Shown piece after piece: positions 1 to 9,060 of a DNA stretch of 24,131 nucleotides; position 1 is the first letter of the stretch, and each line of letters opens with the position of its first letter. The notes under the pieces are model-generated. The model saw only the letters and a list, made by a program, of their open reading frames with translations. It ran no database searches and was not told where the DNA came from. This DNA comes from Lactifluus volemus. Lineage: Eukaryota; Basidiomycota; Agaricomycetes; Russulales; Russulaceae. The translations under genes and the position numbers were made by a program. The stretch covers positions 1 to 24,131 of the forward strand of contig WTXI01000461.1 in assembly GCA_022376515.1 (NCBI GenBank), in the 5' to 3' direction.

Positions 1-143
1 AGGCCTGACTACCTCACGTTCATATTCTCTCTGGCTCAAGCTCGGTATGAGCTCGAGCCGGTCCGGGGGAGCCGCTCACGCGACTTCTGACAGGCTGACG
101 CATCATGCGACGCCAGCCTCGAGCCGGCCCGTGTTATACAGAT

Positions 144-168
144 TGCTTAGGATCTTCGATCCTAAGCA
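144..168. repeat. Perfect 11-bp inverted repeat (hairpin) upstream of F-box gene 1
   Basis: Arms 144-154 and 158-168 are exact reverse complements separated by a 3-nt loop (TTC). The core arm reads GCTTAGGATC. It lies about 95 bp before the inferred start codon at 262, so it would fall in the promoter or 5' UTR. A transcript crossing it could fold a tight stem-loop; as DNA it could be a dyad protein site. The symmetry is seen directly; any role is inference. Confidence 0.7.
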
Positions 169-195
169 GTACTTCATCTCAATGCTTCACACGGG

Positions 196-202
196 TATTT
201 AA
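196..202 (+). promoter_or_regulatory. Weak TATA-like element for F-box gene 1
   Basis: TATTTAA lies about 60 bp before the inferred ATG at 262. It is the only TATA-like string in the right range. The spacing is short if there is any 5' UTR, so this is a weak call. Confidence 0.25.
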
Positions 203-261
203 TAGATCAGATGTGACTTTAGTTAATATGGCGTCCATTTGGGGCGCCTTACAGGAAGGAA

Positions 262-1826
262 ATGTTTATTCAACAAGGACCAGGTAGTAGTACTCATCTT
301 GAGTGACCAAGGGCAATATTGATTCGTACGGTTTAGGCCAGGAGTTGAAACAAGTGACAATCAGTTCATTGCCTGATGAAGTTCTCCTACAAATATTCCA
401 GTTTTATCGAGTTGCCCCCAACAATGAGGATGGGGCCCCAATTGAATGGCACAAGGCTTGGCCAACGGCTTGGCAGAAACTGGTGCATGTATGCCGGAGC
501 TGGCGAGACGTCATCTTTGCATCATCACTTGGTCTCGATCTGTGGCTTTATTGCAGACCAGAAATGCCTGTGAGAAAAATGCTGAATGTATGGCCAGCAT
601 TGCCTCTCGACATCTATTCGTTCAATAATTCGTGGGAAAGAGGCCACCCAGACTGGGAGGACAAATGGGACAATGTCATTGCCGCAATGGAATGTCGTGA
701 TCGCGTACGCCAGATCAAATTTTTCGACCTATCAAGTTATCTATGGCCGCAAGTCTCCGCGATGATGCAGCAGTCATTTCCAGCATTGACCGAGGTCTGT
801 TTATGGTGTAAGCCAGATCCGGGTCATGTGCCTCTGCTCCCCGATACATTCTTAAATGGATCCGCCCCACATTTACGACATCTCGATTTGAAGCGCATCT
901 CATTTCCGTCATTGCGAGGGTTCCCCTTGTCCATACGTGACCTTACATCTCTCCATCTTTCGGAGATACCGAATGACCATTACATTTCACCCGAGGAGAT
1001 GGTGACATCTCTATCCGCATTGACAAAGCTCGAATGCCTTGGCATCGAATTTTCATCCCCAACACCTCAACCAAAACGAAGAACGCGACGCTCACCTCCC
1101 CACACTCGCTCTGTCCTCTCCACTCTCACTTCCTTGAACTTCAAAGGTGTCAGCGAGTACCTAGAAGTCCTTGTGGCCCAAATCGACGCCCCTATGCTAG
1201 AGTGGTTCTGGCCATGCTTCTTCAATCAACTTGTCTTCGATATTCCACAAATCAGTTCGCTCATTGGTAACCTAAAGACTCCCAGGCCATCCGGTCTTTC
1301 TCTGCGTTTCTTACAGGATGACAAAGCCTGTCTCCGCTTCTCTTGGTCAAGACCGGGATCTCATGACAAGCATCTTCTCGCCGTGGAAGTCCTTGGAAAA
1401 GGGTTGGATTGGCAGGTATTTTCTGTAGCACAGATATGCAACCAAATTCTGCCTCTCTGCTCCAGCGTGGAGTGGCTCAACGTCGAGTATGGCTACTGGT
1501 GGGGCCACATCGAACCTCCACCAAAAATGCGGCCAGACGATATGGATCACATGCGATGGCTCGAGTTGTTCCAATCATTTATCTCTGTGAAGCATCTAGA
1601 GATATATGATGTGCTGGAGCCCTTCATCGCATCTGCATTACAAGGGCAGACCAAAGAATCGGCTACTGGAATATTCCCCACGCTCAACAGCCTTTCCGTT
1701 GTCGGGAATATTGCAGTTCATGATAGGGCAGCACAGAATGGGATAGAGGGATTCGTCACTGCGCGCCAGCACTCAGATCACCCGGTGTCGTTCCATCGCT
1801 TGAACCGTTGGACACAGATTTGCTAG
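262..1826 (+). CDS. F-box protein with LRR-like C-terminal region (F-box gene 1)
   Basis: Inferred exons are 262-283 and 337-1826 (intron 284-336, 53 nt, phase 1), giving 503 aa. The long open frame begins directly after a TGA at 300-302 and has no suitable ATG, so a small upstream exon is needed. ATG 262 reads MFIQQGP and its split glycine codon joins in frame. Intron position and phase match paralogue 4470-5967. The F-box lies at about residues 16-68, starting SSLPDEVLLQIF and ending in the LVHVCRSWRDVIF pattern. The rest is LRR-like, with repeated leucine-rich stretches such as LRHLDLKRISFPSL. F-box proteins usually bind Skp1 and recruit substrates to an SCF ubiquitin ligase; the substrate here is unknown. 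Compared with the paralogue it has about 16 extra residues inside the F-box linker. The C-terminal module (about 1600-1826) recurs several times downstream. The F-box call is firm; the first exon is less so. Confidence 0.85.
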
Positions 1827-2792
1827 TACTTGTGCCAGCGGTCGATAAGTGCTTCCCGTTATCTGTTCTATTAGTGCCTACTGATTTCTCATTACTTCTG
1901 CCATGATACAGATCTCATTTTACCTTTGAAATGTCTATTGCTTTTTCTGGCTACTATTTTCGCATGTAAAATGTACTGCGCAGGATTGATGTTGTATAAT
2001 ACCGTTCCCAGGAAATTCATAATTTCCTAAAAAATGGAACATATGTCGAACGGGAAACCTGACTGAAAATAATGGAATGACGACTCCAATGCATGAATGA
2101 TTTCTTGGCCTTGTGGCCACACCGAGTTGCACCAGTCAGTGCACTTGCTATCGTGACCAGCTTCCATCTGTATGCGTCCTCACAAGTGTGAAGACTCGGA
2201 CCTCCGAGTTGTTTGTGGCCTTTTCATAGTCACTACTGGAATACAACGTAAATTCCCTAACGCCGGGCCTGCTACGATGGCCTTAAGCAATGACGCAGTG
2301 TCATCACGTCGTCCACAAGGCGACGTACTAGTAGTTGACATTGGTTCCGAGTCAACCATTGCCAGGATGACTTGGCCTCCCTTCGCCTGTTACCCCACCA
2401 GCACCAATCACCATATCACATTTGAAATCGGCCCCACTTTCGCACCTGGTCAACGATGTGTCCAATGTGTGCACACCAGTTCACTGCAGCTGGCTTGGAC
2501 ATCCACGTGACGAACGAGTACGTTGAATCAGTTAATAATAAAGCAACGCGAGCGCGGACCCGATAGCAACATCATTGCAGTCCGTTCTGCTCGGATGCTG
2601 GTGTATAGATACTGTGCATAGCGTGACAGAGTCACTTGGATTCCAATTCCCGCGCCTCCAACATTGGCACCCGTCGAAGCCACCTCTCTTCTTTCCCACG
2701 ACCTGTTCGAAGGTCTCCCATCCGGTCATCCCTGAGGATAAGCTGGAAGACCAATCTGTCTTTTCAGATGTGTATCATTACTTCTTTATTTG
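1827..2792. other. Intergenic stretch after F-box gene 1
   Basis: This holds the presumed 3' UTR of F-box gene 1 and then about 800 bp with no recognisable coding family. Open frames at 2172-2510 and 2575-2847 (+) resemble nothing I know, and the second runs into the T tract. I see no F-box similarity here, so the neighbouring duplicated material starts only after the poly-T run. Confidence 0.5.
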
Positions 2793-2816
2793 TTTTTTTT
2801 TTTTTTTTTTTTTTTT
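2793..2816. repeat. T24 homopolymer at the edge of a truncated F-box copy
   Basis: There are 24 consecutive T residues. Similarity to the 3' half of F-box gene 2 begins within a few bases downstream and none is visible upstream, so the tract marks a breakpoint. It could be the poly(A) tail of a minus-strand retrotransposed insertion, or a simple slippage tract near a rearrangement. No target-site duplication is obvious by eye. Confidence 0.7.
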
Positions 2817-2819
2817 CCA

Positions 2820-3480
2820 CTGCTATCACTCAACATTAAGTACGTGAGGCTCCTCGAATTGGACTGCTTGATAGAAGAGGAGATACTAGATCCCACGCTA
2901 TGGTCCCATCTTTTTCACTCATTTACCTCTGTCTAGAATCTGGAAATACCTGCCATGTTAGAGCCGTCGGTCGCAGACGCGTTGCAAGGGCTCACGGTGG
3001 AATGGGGAATAGGGACAGCGGAAGCGTAGCGGACATTGTACAGTTACCCGTCGCTGAGATAAGCACGGATAACGTCCAACGGGAGAACCATCTGCCGAAG
3101 CATTTCTCCTCGCTATCCCGGCATGGCTCGAACTCTTTCGCTCATTTCCCTCTGTCCAGAGTCTTCAAATACCTGCCATGCTAGAGCAATCCATTACAGA
3201 CGCGTTAGAAGGGCCAACGGGAAAATTTGCCACCTATCTATTACCCTCAGGCTCGCTACATAGCCTTTCCATTGTGGGGCGTGTGTCAGACAAATTTGCG
3301 TCAAAAGGCATACAATCATACATCACAGCCCGCCAGAATTGTGGTCGTCCAGTAACTGTCTCTCGCCCGAACCTTTCCATATGTCGGACGAAACCGCGCA
3401 ACAAGGCATACAATCATTCGTCGCGGCCCACCAACAGGAGGATCGCTCGATCGCTGTCACTGGCACTCAACGGTTGAGGA
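2820..3480 (+). pseudogene. 5'-truncated F-box pseudogene with repeated C-terminal modules
   Basis: From about 2820 the + strand matches 5650-5820 of F-box gene 2 almost base for base (conserved run EEEILDPTLWS). A CAG to TAG change at 2934-2936 stops the frame, and similarity fades near 3000 in unrelated sequence. It resumes at about 3080-3120 (a short piece matching the SAEAFPSL region). A second, more diverged copy follows at about 3121-3365, including IPAMLEQSI and IQSYITARQ. A third tail at about 3395-3477 gives IQSFVAAHQQ and ends just before the conserved 3' spacer. No F-box domain is present. It reads as the remains of an F-box gene whose 5' part was lost and whose C-terminal segment was internally repeated. 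Some open frames remain (2900-3184, 3178-3477), but frameshifts between modules argue against one protein. Confidence 0.75.
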
Positions 3481-4100
3481 CATTGTGAGCTGGCGCAGCT
3501 ATCGTCCTTGCAAACTCTTTCTTTTACCATCTGCCCTAGTATTAATATCTTGCTTTCCATGGACGGAGCGGAGGTGTGCCACCAACCCGTTCCCTACACC
3601 GGCCCACGTCGTGTTCACCAAAAAACTCTACTACTACCCTATCTGTCTCAGCTTCGTTAATGATGTTCTGGAGCACCGCGCATTTATTTTGGTTTCCTTA
3701 CTCTCTTTATCTTTCATTCTTTAGTGTTGGGCTTCAGTTCGCGACCCATTCATCTCCTTACCATGCTCTTCATGTCCTGGACTCACTAGCAGACCTCCCT
3801 TTCTCACTATCAAACTACATTTGGGACTCGGATATCCTCATACCTTTATTGACCCCGTCTTTCTGTTATTTCGCTACATTTTAGACTACGGATGGTTGAG
3901 GTAACTCCATGAAATGTTCTTAAGCACTGTTTCGGAGAGCATCCCACGGTGGGACGAAGGAACAACGTGGAAGTTGTTTCGCTAGCCCCCACTTCTGTTT
4001 GTATGCGCCCAGGCCATACGCGGGTTCTTGAAGAAAATATTGGCATTACCGATCATGGTAAGCGCTCTTGTATCGTCATTTGCGAGCTCAAAGCCTGGTT
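3480..4100 (+). repeat. Duplicated F-box 3' spacer, copy A
   Basis: This follows the pseudogene tail and matches 5968-6560 downstream of F-box gene 2 in the same order, with small indels. Landmarks include GGCCCACGTCGTG (3601 vs 6062) and ACGCGGGTTCTTGAAG (about 4018 vs 6490). Indels shift every reading frame between the copies, so conserved coding is unlikely. It is best read as an old 3' UTR and flank carried along in a segmental duplication. Confidence 0.8.
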
Positions 4101-4330
4101 GAGGGTTTTGTAATGGAAAAAAAAAAGAGGGCTATAGATCGCGAAGAAACGCATCTCTGCATCATATTAGCTGTTTTCCTCACCATGGAGGACATTGTAG
4201 CGAGGAGAATACTTCGGTAGCTGATTCTCCCGTGAGACCCTGCAAAGCACCGGACGAAACAGCGCCCAGGGCATATTTCGTCCATCGCAGCCCGCCAGTC
4301 GCCGAATGGTCGGGCGGAGGAACAGACTCG
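4100..4330 (+). pseudogene. Decayed F-box C-terminal tail module, copy A, with inverted core
   Basis: This matches the tail module at 6540-6781. The left flank (about 4141-4174, landmark GCATCTCTGCATC) and right flank (from about 4250, landmark CGGACGAAA, then ATCGCAGCCCGCCAG) are in + orientation. The middle, about 4175-4249, matches only as reverse complement; on the minus strand it reads GESATEVFSSLQ, the expected module sequence. The result cannot encode a normal module on either strand. An A10 run lies at about 4118-4127. Confidence 0.8.
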
Positions 4331-4469
4331 CGGTATCGCATTTCCGGCCGCTTGGGCCGAGTCGGAGATTGAGTAATCAACGTAATCAACTTGAACATAC
4401 TTCTACACCACATCCGAGAACACTCCCGGGTCACACGTCACCGCCAGTCCAACTTCTTTAAAGCATTCC

Positions 4470-5967
4470 ATGGGCAGAAACGTTCAAGTTGCTGCCCGTC
4501 AACGGGTGATTCTGGGTAAGACTCATCTGGAATAACTCGAGTCATGACGATTGCTGACTTGTGTGGTGTTGTGTAGGCCCGGTTTCACCACGAGTCACAA
4601 TCAAATCTCTCCCCGACAATGTCCTCGTAGAGATATTCGATTTTTATCAAGTTTATATCGACGATTGGGAGAAGCTGGTGCACGTATGCCAACGATGGCG
4701 ATACCTCGTTTTTGATTCACCAATCCGTCTCAATCTGCAGCATTTTTGCACAGAGAAATCTCCTGTGAGGAAACTGTTGGATGTCTGGCCACTATTTCCT
4801 CTCCTTATCCGAGCCAACTACCACCGTGAAGACTTGTATTTATCAGAATCGGGGGACGGGGACTGGGAAGACAGCTTCGCCGACAACGTCGTTGCCGCAT
4901 TGGAGCGTTGTGATCGCGTACGCCAGATCGATATCGCCAAAATACCGGATTTTTTGTTGGAAGAAATTGTCCCGGCGATGCAGGGGTCATTTCCAGCATT
5001 GAGATTTCTGTCACTCGAGTCAGATAATGTGTCAGAGTTTCCTCTTCCTGACACATTCTTGAACGGATCTGCCCCGTGTCTACAATATCTCGCCCTCGAC
5101 GGGATCTCATATCCGTCGCTGCGACAACTCCTCTCGTCTACCAGCGACCTCACATCTCTTTGTCTTGAAGCTATCCCTGATTTTGCCAGTGGGTACATCC
5201 CACCAGAGACAATGGTCACATGCCTGTCCGCGTTGCCAAAGCTCGAAACCCTCGTTGTCAGTTTTCAATTATCGACCCGTCGCCCCCCACAAAGAAACCT
5301 GCCACAGACCCGGTTCGTTCTATCCGCTCTCACTGTGTTGGATTTCAAAGGCGTGAGCGAGTACCTGGAGGTCCTCGCAGCTGGAATCGACGCACCTCCA
5401 CTCGATAAATTCAAAATAGAGTTCTACAATCAGTCCATCTTTGACATCCCCCAAACCATTCGCTTTTTAGGTCACCTAGACTCGTTCAGTCTTACCTTGT
5501 CATTCTTTCTGTTTTCCCGCGCCTCTATATCCTTACCCTCGCGCCATTCCTTGTCTCCTTCTTCGTGGAAAATCTCGTGCCAAGGGTTAGATCAGCAAGT
5601 CATTTCTGTAGCACAGATATGCAGCCAGATTCTGTCCTTCCGCTCTAGCGTCAAGTCACTCAACATTAACTACGAGAGGCTTCTCGATTCGGACTGCTTG
5701 GAAGAGGAGGAGATACTAGATCCCACGCTATGGTCCCAACTTTTTCATTCATTTACCTCTGTCCAGAGTCTGGACATACCTGCCATGCTAGAGCCATCAA
5801 TCGCAGCTGCGTTGCAAGGGCTCGCGGGAGAATCATCTGCTGAAGCATTCCCCTCGCTATCCAAACTCATAGTCGACAGAATCGCGGAACCAGGCATACA
5901 ATCATTCATCGCAGCCCGCCAGCAGGACGGTCGCCCTATCGCTGTCTCTCAAAGGTTCAGGACATAG
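4470..5967 (+). CDS. F-box protein with LRR-like C-terminal region (F-box gene 2)
   Basis: Inferred exons are 4470-4515 and 4577-5967, giving 478 aa. The 61-nt intron has donor GTAAGA, a CTGAC branch-like site and acceptor GTGTAG. Exon 1 codes MGRNVQVAARQRVILG, and the split glycine is in the same phase as in F-box gene 1. The F-box lies at about residues 24-65 (KSLPDNVLVEIFDFY, then LVHVCQRWRYLVF). After it come PVRKLLDVWP, a leucine-rich region and the C-terminal module IQSFIAARQQ. As for the family, it probably acts as a substrate adaptor of an SCF ubiquitin ligase in nucleus or cytosol; the target cannot be read from sequence. The frame is intact with no internal stop. Exon 1 is unrelated to exon 1 of gene 1, so the N-termini differ although the exon-2 bodies are paralogous. 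Confidence 0.87.
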
Positions 5968-6560
5968 TAAGGCTGGCGCAGCCATCATCCTTGAAACCAT
6001 CTCCATTTTAGATTCCGGTGATCCTGGACTGGAGGTATGCCGCCAACCCGTGCCCTATGCTGGCCCACGTCGTGCTCACCAAAAAAATCTCTACTAACTT
6101 ACTACCCTATCTGTCTCGGTTTCGTTCATGACGTTCTGGAGCGCCGCGCATTTAATTTGGCCTCCTTATCTTTGATTCCTTAGTGCTGGTCTCCTCTGGT
6201 CTTCATTTTGCGACCCATCCCCCTTCTTACCATGCCCTTCCTGTCCTGGTCTCATTAACAGACCTCCCTTCCGCACTAGCAAACTACATTTGTGATTCGG
6301 ATACCCCTCATACCTTTGTTTACCCCGTTTTTCTAGTATTTTCGCTACATTCTAGACTGCAGATGGTTGAGGTAACTCGATAAATTGTTCTTAAGCACTT
6401 TTTGGAGAGCATCCCCACGCTGGGATGAAGGAATGATGCAGAAGTTGTTTCCCTATTAGCCCCACTTCTGTTTGTATGCTCCTGGGCCTTACGCGGGTTC
6501 TTGAAGAAGAGATTGGCATTAACGAACGTGTTAAGCGCATGGAAACAAAAAAGAGGAGAC
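5968..6560 (+). repeat. Duplicated F-box 3' spacer, copy B
   Basis: Direct-repeat partner of 3480-4100, immediately 3' of F-box gene 2. Similar sequence runs from the stop codon through GATGGTTGAGGTAACTC and the ACGCGGGTTCTTGAAG landmark. It probably contains the 3' UTR of F-box gene 2. No reading frame is shared with copy A. Confidence 0.8.
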
Positions 6561-6781
6561 GTTGCGAAGAAAAGTATCTCTGCATCCTCTTACTAGCTGT
6601 ATTGCAAGGTCGCAGAGTAGAATCAACTACCGAAGTATTCCCCTCGCTACAAAGTCCTTTCATAGTGGGTTCGGACGAAAGAGTGCAACAAGGCATACAA
6701 TCATTCATCGCAGCCTGCCAGCAGAATGGTCGCCCTAAAGCAGTTTCTCGTCGTCCCGAGTCTTATTTGACGACATCGTAA
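6560..6781 (+). pseudogene. Orphan F-box C-terminal tail module, copy B
   Basis: An open frame, which continues upstream to 6476, encodes a piece similar to the last ~60 residues of the F-box proteins: LQG, then TEVFPSLQ, then QGIQSFIAACQQ, stopping at 6779-6781. No F-box precedes it, and upstream residues come from the 3' spacer. It could be a leftover module from tandem exchange or a rarely used alternative 3' exon. I see no acceptor that would splice F-box gene 2 to it without losing that gene's own C-terminus, so I treat it as a fragment. Confidence 0.6.
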
Positions 6782-8123
6782 GGTCCGCGCAGCCATCATC
6801 CTTGGTGCCAACTGCATTTCAAGTTGTTTCCTTCCACTCTTTCCTAGCAATGGATTTGAAAAGAAATCAAAAGAGTGAGAGCCGTGATATGAAGAACTGT
6901 GATTGTCTTTAGAGTTTAGACTCCCCTTGTCTGTTGAGAATTCCGAGTCCATGCCACTTCATTGGGTGACGGCGGCCTTGGTTGTAACAGAAGCCTCCAC
7001 GGAAGATTTGTCTGTGGGGAATGCTTCAGCTGCATCGGACACAACCAAGAGCCCCAGAATGTAGACGGAAAGATGTGCCACTGGCAACGGACATAAACGG
7101 CATGCGATACGCATGTGGTGCTACAATACTTGGGTCAGGAATAGCCCCGTACTTGTCCAACTAACCTACTATATCCGAGTCGACGGCTCATAATTCTCGA
7201 CTTGGTCAATGATGCTATAGCAACCGGATCCAAGGCTCACAGGGAGCGCGACGCTATGTGTGTTGGTCGTCCCAATTCACTACATAAAGACAGCTTTCGA
7301 ATACCCAACTTGTCGTTTGTGTAATAGAGGAACAACGCTAGTGCAGCCGCAGCCATGCCCACCCCTTTCAAAGATGGCCACGGCCCGGGTTTGCACTCAC
7401 ACGCGTTGACGAGTTGATGCGTAGATTCGTTGAATACCGTTCATTCGTCGTTGATAACGTTGATACATTCAAGTTCCAAGTGATAACGTGACTCATAATC
7501 ATATTATTGTTGATGCATTCCGAGTTCTTCGCCTGTCCCTGTACTTTGACAGTCATTCCCATATCCTCCGAAACATGGCAAAGGCAAAGGGGACGTCACG
7601 GACATGTCTGGGTTCATATTGCACCTATCGGTCACCGCAAACGCCCACACGGTGTCTGCAGATGAAAATCTGGGTCAGATCCGTAGAAATAGCGGTCTAA
7701 TGGGAGATAGAGCTGGGTTGAGCTGGATTGACGACGACCGGAAATTGGTCGTAAGTCATGTCAATACCGTGTACATTACCTTGCTTGCAACTGAAGCGGT
7801 CGTAATCACGCCCGCTAGCGACCGTGAGCAGTTGGTATCGACTTACATAATCTTTGTTTCCCTTTTTAGCCACCGGATTATTATCCGACTGCTCTTAGTA
7901 ATCACCTCACGGACTCACGGTTTCTCTTTCTGCTCTCTCCGTGCTAGACGGCGGCGGCAGTGGGGCGGCCACAGTTTGTAGTGATCGAGTCGTGCGACGA
8001 TATGTGTATCGACATGGTGCAACTAGTATATGTTTTTTATGCCGCGGAGTAACCACAAAAGGCAGGAACGAGGTAATTATCCTGTTCGTAGTAATCACGT
8101 CACAGTTTCTCTTTCTTTTAACC
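6782..8123. other. Intergenic stretch with a short imperfect direct repeat
   Basis: Similarity to the F-box 3' end (GCGCAGCCATCATCCTTG) persists for about 25 bases and then stops. I found no supported gene from there to 8123; small frames at 7488-7700 and 7604-7981 look like chance. Near the end, 7879-7930 and 8077-8115 share an imperfect repeat (ATTATCC, then AGTAATCAC, then TTTCTCTTTC), about 195 bp apart, the second copy directly before the next gene. Confidence 0.5.
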
Positions 8124-9060
8124 ATGATGGCGAGCAATGCAGCATACCATCTGGGACCCTCTGTTTCTCTGGATCGTGGAGCTCCTATCTTTGCCATCGG
8201 CGAATGTGTTCTTATCAGGATTCCCGAACAGATTCAGGTAGAAGGTTATGTTGAAAACGAAGCGACCGCCGTTGGAACGGGTCTCCCACCCCTTTCAAAT
8301 GGATCAGGCCCTCAGCATTTCGCATTCATCCGCAGGGTAAGCATCCAGGAGGATATGTCTCTTGGGCTTGAGGTCTACCCTATATTTTCCTTCACCAATA
8401 CCGGTGGGGCTCTTCCCACCTACGATAGAATGAGCAACGTCGCCGCCAAAGCAGCACTTCTCCCGCTCCCGCCTTTATCATCCCGACACCCCACCCCTGA
8501 TGCCTTTGGAGAACCGCTTGATTCCGGAGACTGGTCAACCTATAAAGATTCATTCCTTCATATCTTTCCTAGACGGTTGACTTTGCCTATGAAGAGATCG
8601 GTGAGTCTTTCGTTTGATCATTGGCAGTTTTTTTAATTGCTATTGGATCCAGTTTAAACGAATGGACCCTCGCCTTATCATGCCTTTGTCGGTGATGTTC
8701 CGCATCGATAGTTATCGAGAATACTTGCTCTCGACCCAGCAGGCGGCTTCCGGAGTAACGTCGGTAACCAACTCCCCAACCATTATCGGTGATGGCGGGG
8801 GAGAGAAGGCAGCTGGGTCGGGGCTAGAGCAATTTTATGTCGAGTCGCCCCACGGTCCCCTAGTTCTCGAAGATGTTGATGAGGATGCGGAGGACGCAGA
8901 TGCTACCCTGAGAGACGAGCTCATCATGCTGGCGCGCGACAGTCCGATATGGATGAAAGAGCTTAGAAGATACTTGGAAGAAGAAGAGAAGGAGAAAGAA
9001 GAGATGCAGAATGAGCGTATGGCGAGATTGGCGCGTTGGCGGGAAGACATAGCTATTTGA
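8124..9060 (+). CDS. Conserved-looking protein of unknown function, acidic C-terminal helix
   Basis: Exons are 8124-8600 and 8653-9060, giving 294 aa. The intron (8601-8652, 52 nt) has donor GTGAGT and acceptor CAG, phase 0, so the frame runs from LPMKRS into FKRMDPRLIMPL. The start is the first of two adjacent ATGs (8124, 8127) in a good context (AACCATGATGG). The open frame continues upstream to 7941, but that part overlaps the short repeat and looks non-coding. The N-terminal half (about residues 25-80) has GECVLIRIPEQ and HFAFIRRVS, a compact beta-rich pattern. A proline-rich linker follows, then DSGDWSTYKDSFLHIFPRR. The C-terminus has an acidic patch (EDVDEDAEDADA) and a charged helix rich in EEEEKEKEE that may form a coiled coil. 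No signal peptide or membrane segment. I do not recognise the family. Confidence 0.75.

Noticed and set aside
105..287. Upstream + strand frame (60 codons) as exon 1 of F-box gene 1
   Set aside because: Its phase at the donor 284 does not join to the F-box frame with either acceptor (336 or 341), and it shows no coding-like pattern.
303..336. GTG at 303 as start of F-box gene 1
   Set aside because: Fungal nuclear genes do not normally start with GTG. A spliced model with ATG 262 fits phase and matches the intron position of the paralogue.
2172..2510. 112-codon + strand frame
   Set aside because: No recognisable domain, and no plausible exon partners were found.
3576..3884. 102-codon + strand frame in the 3' spacer
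   Set aside because: The duplicate copy near 6183 is shifted by indels, so the frame is not conserved.
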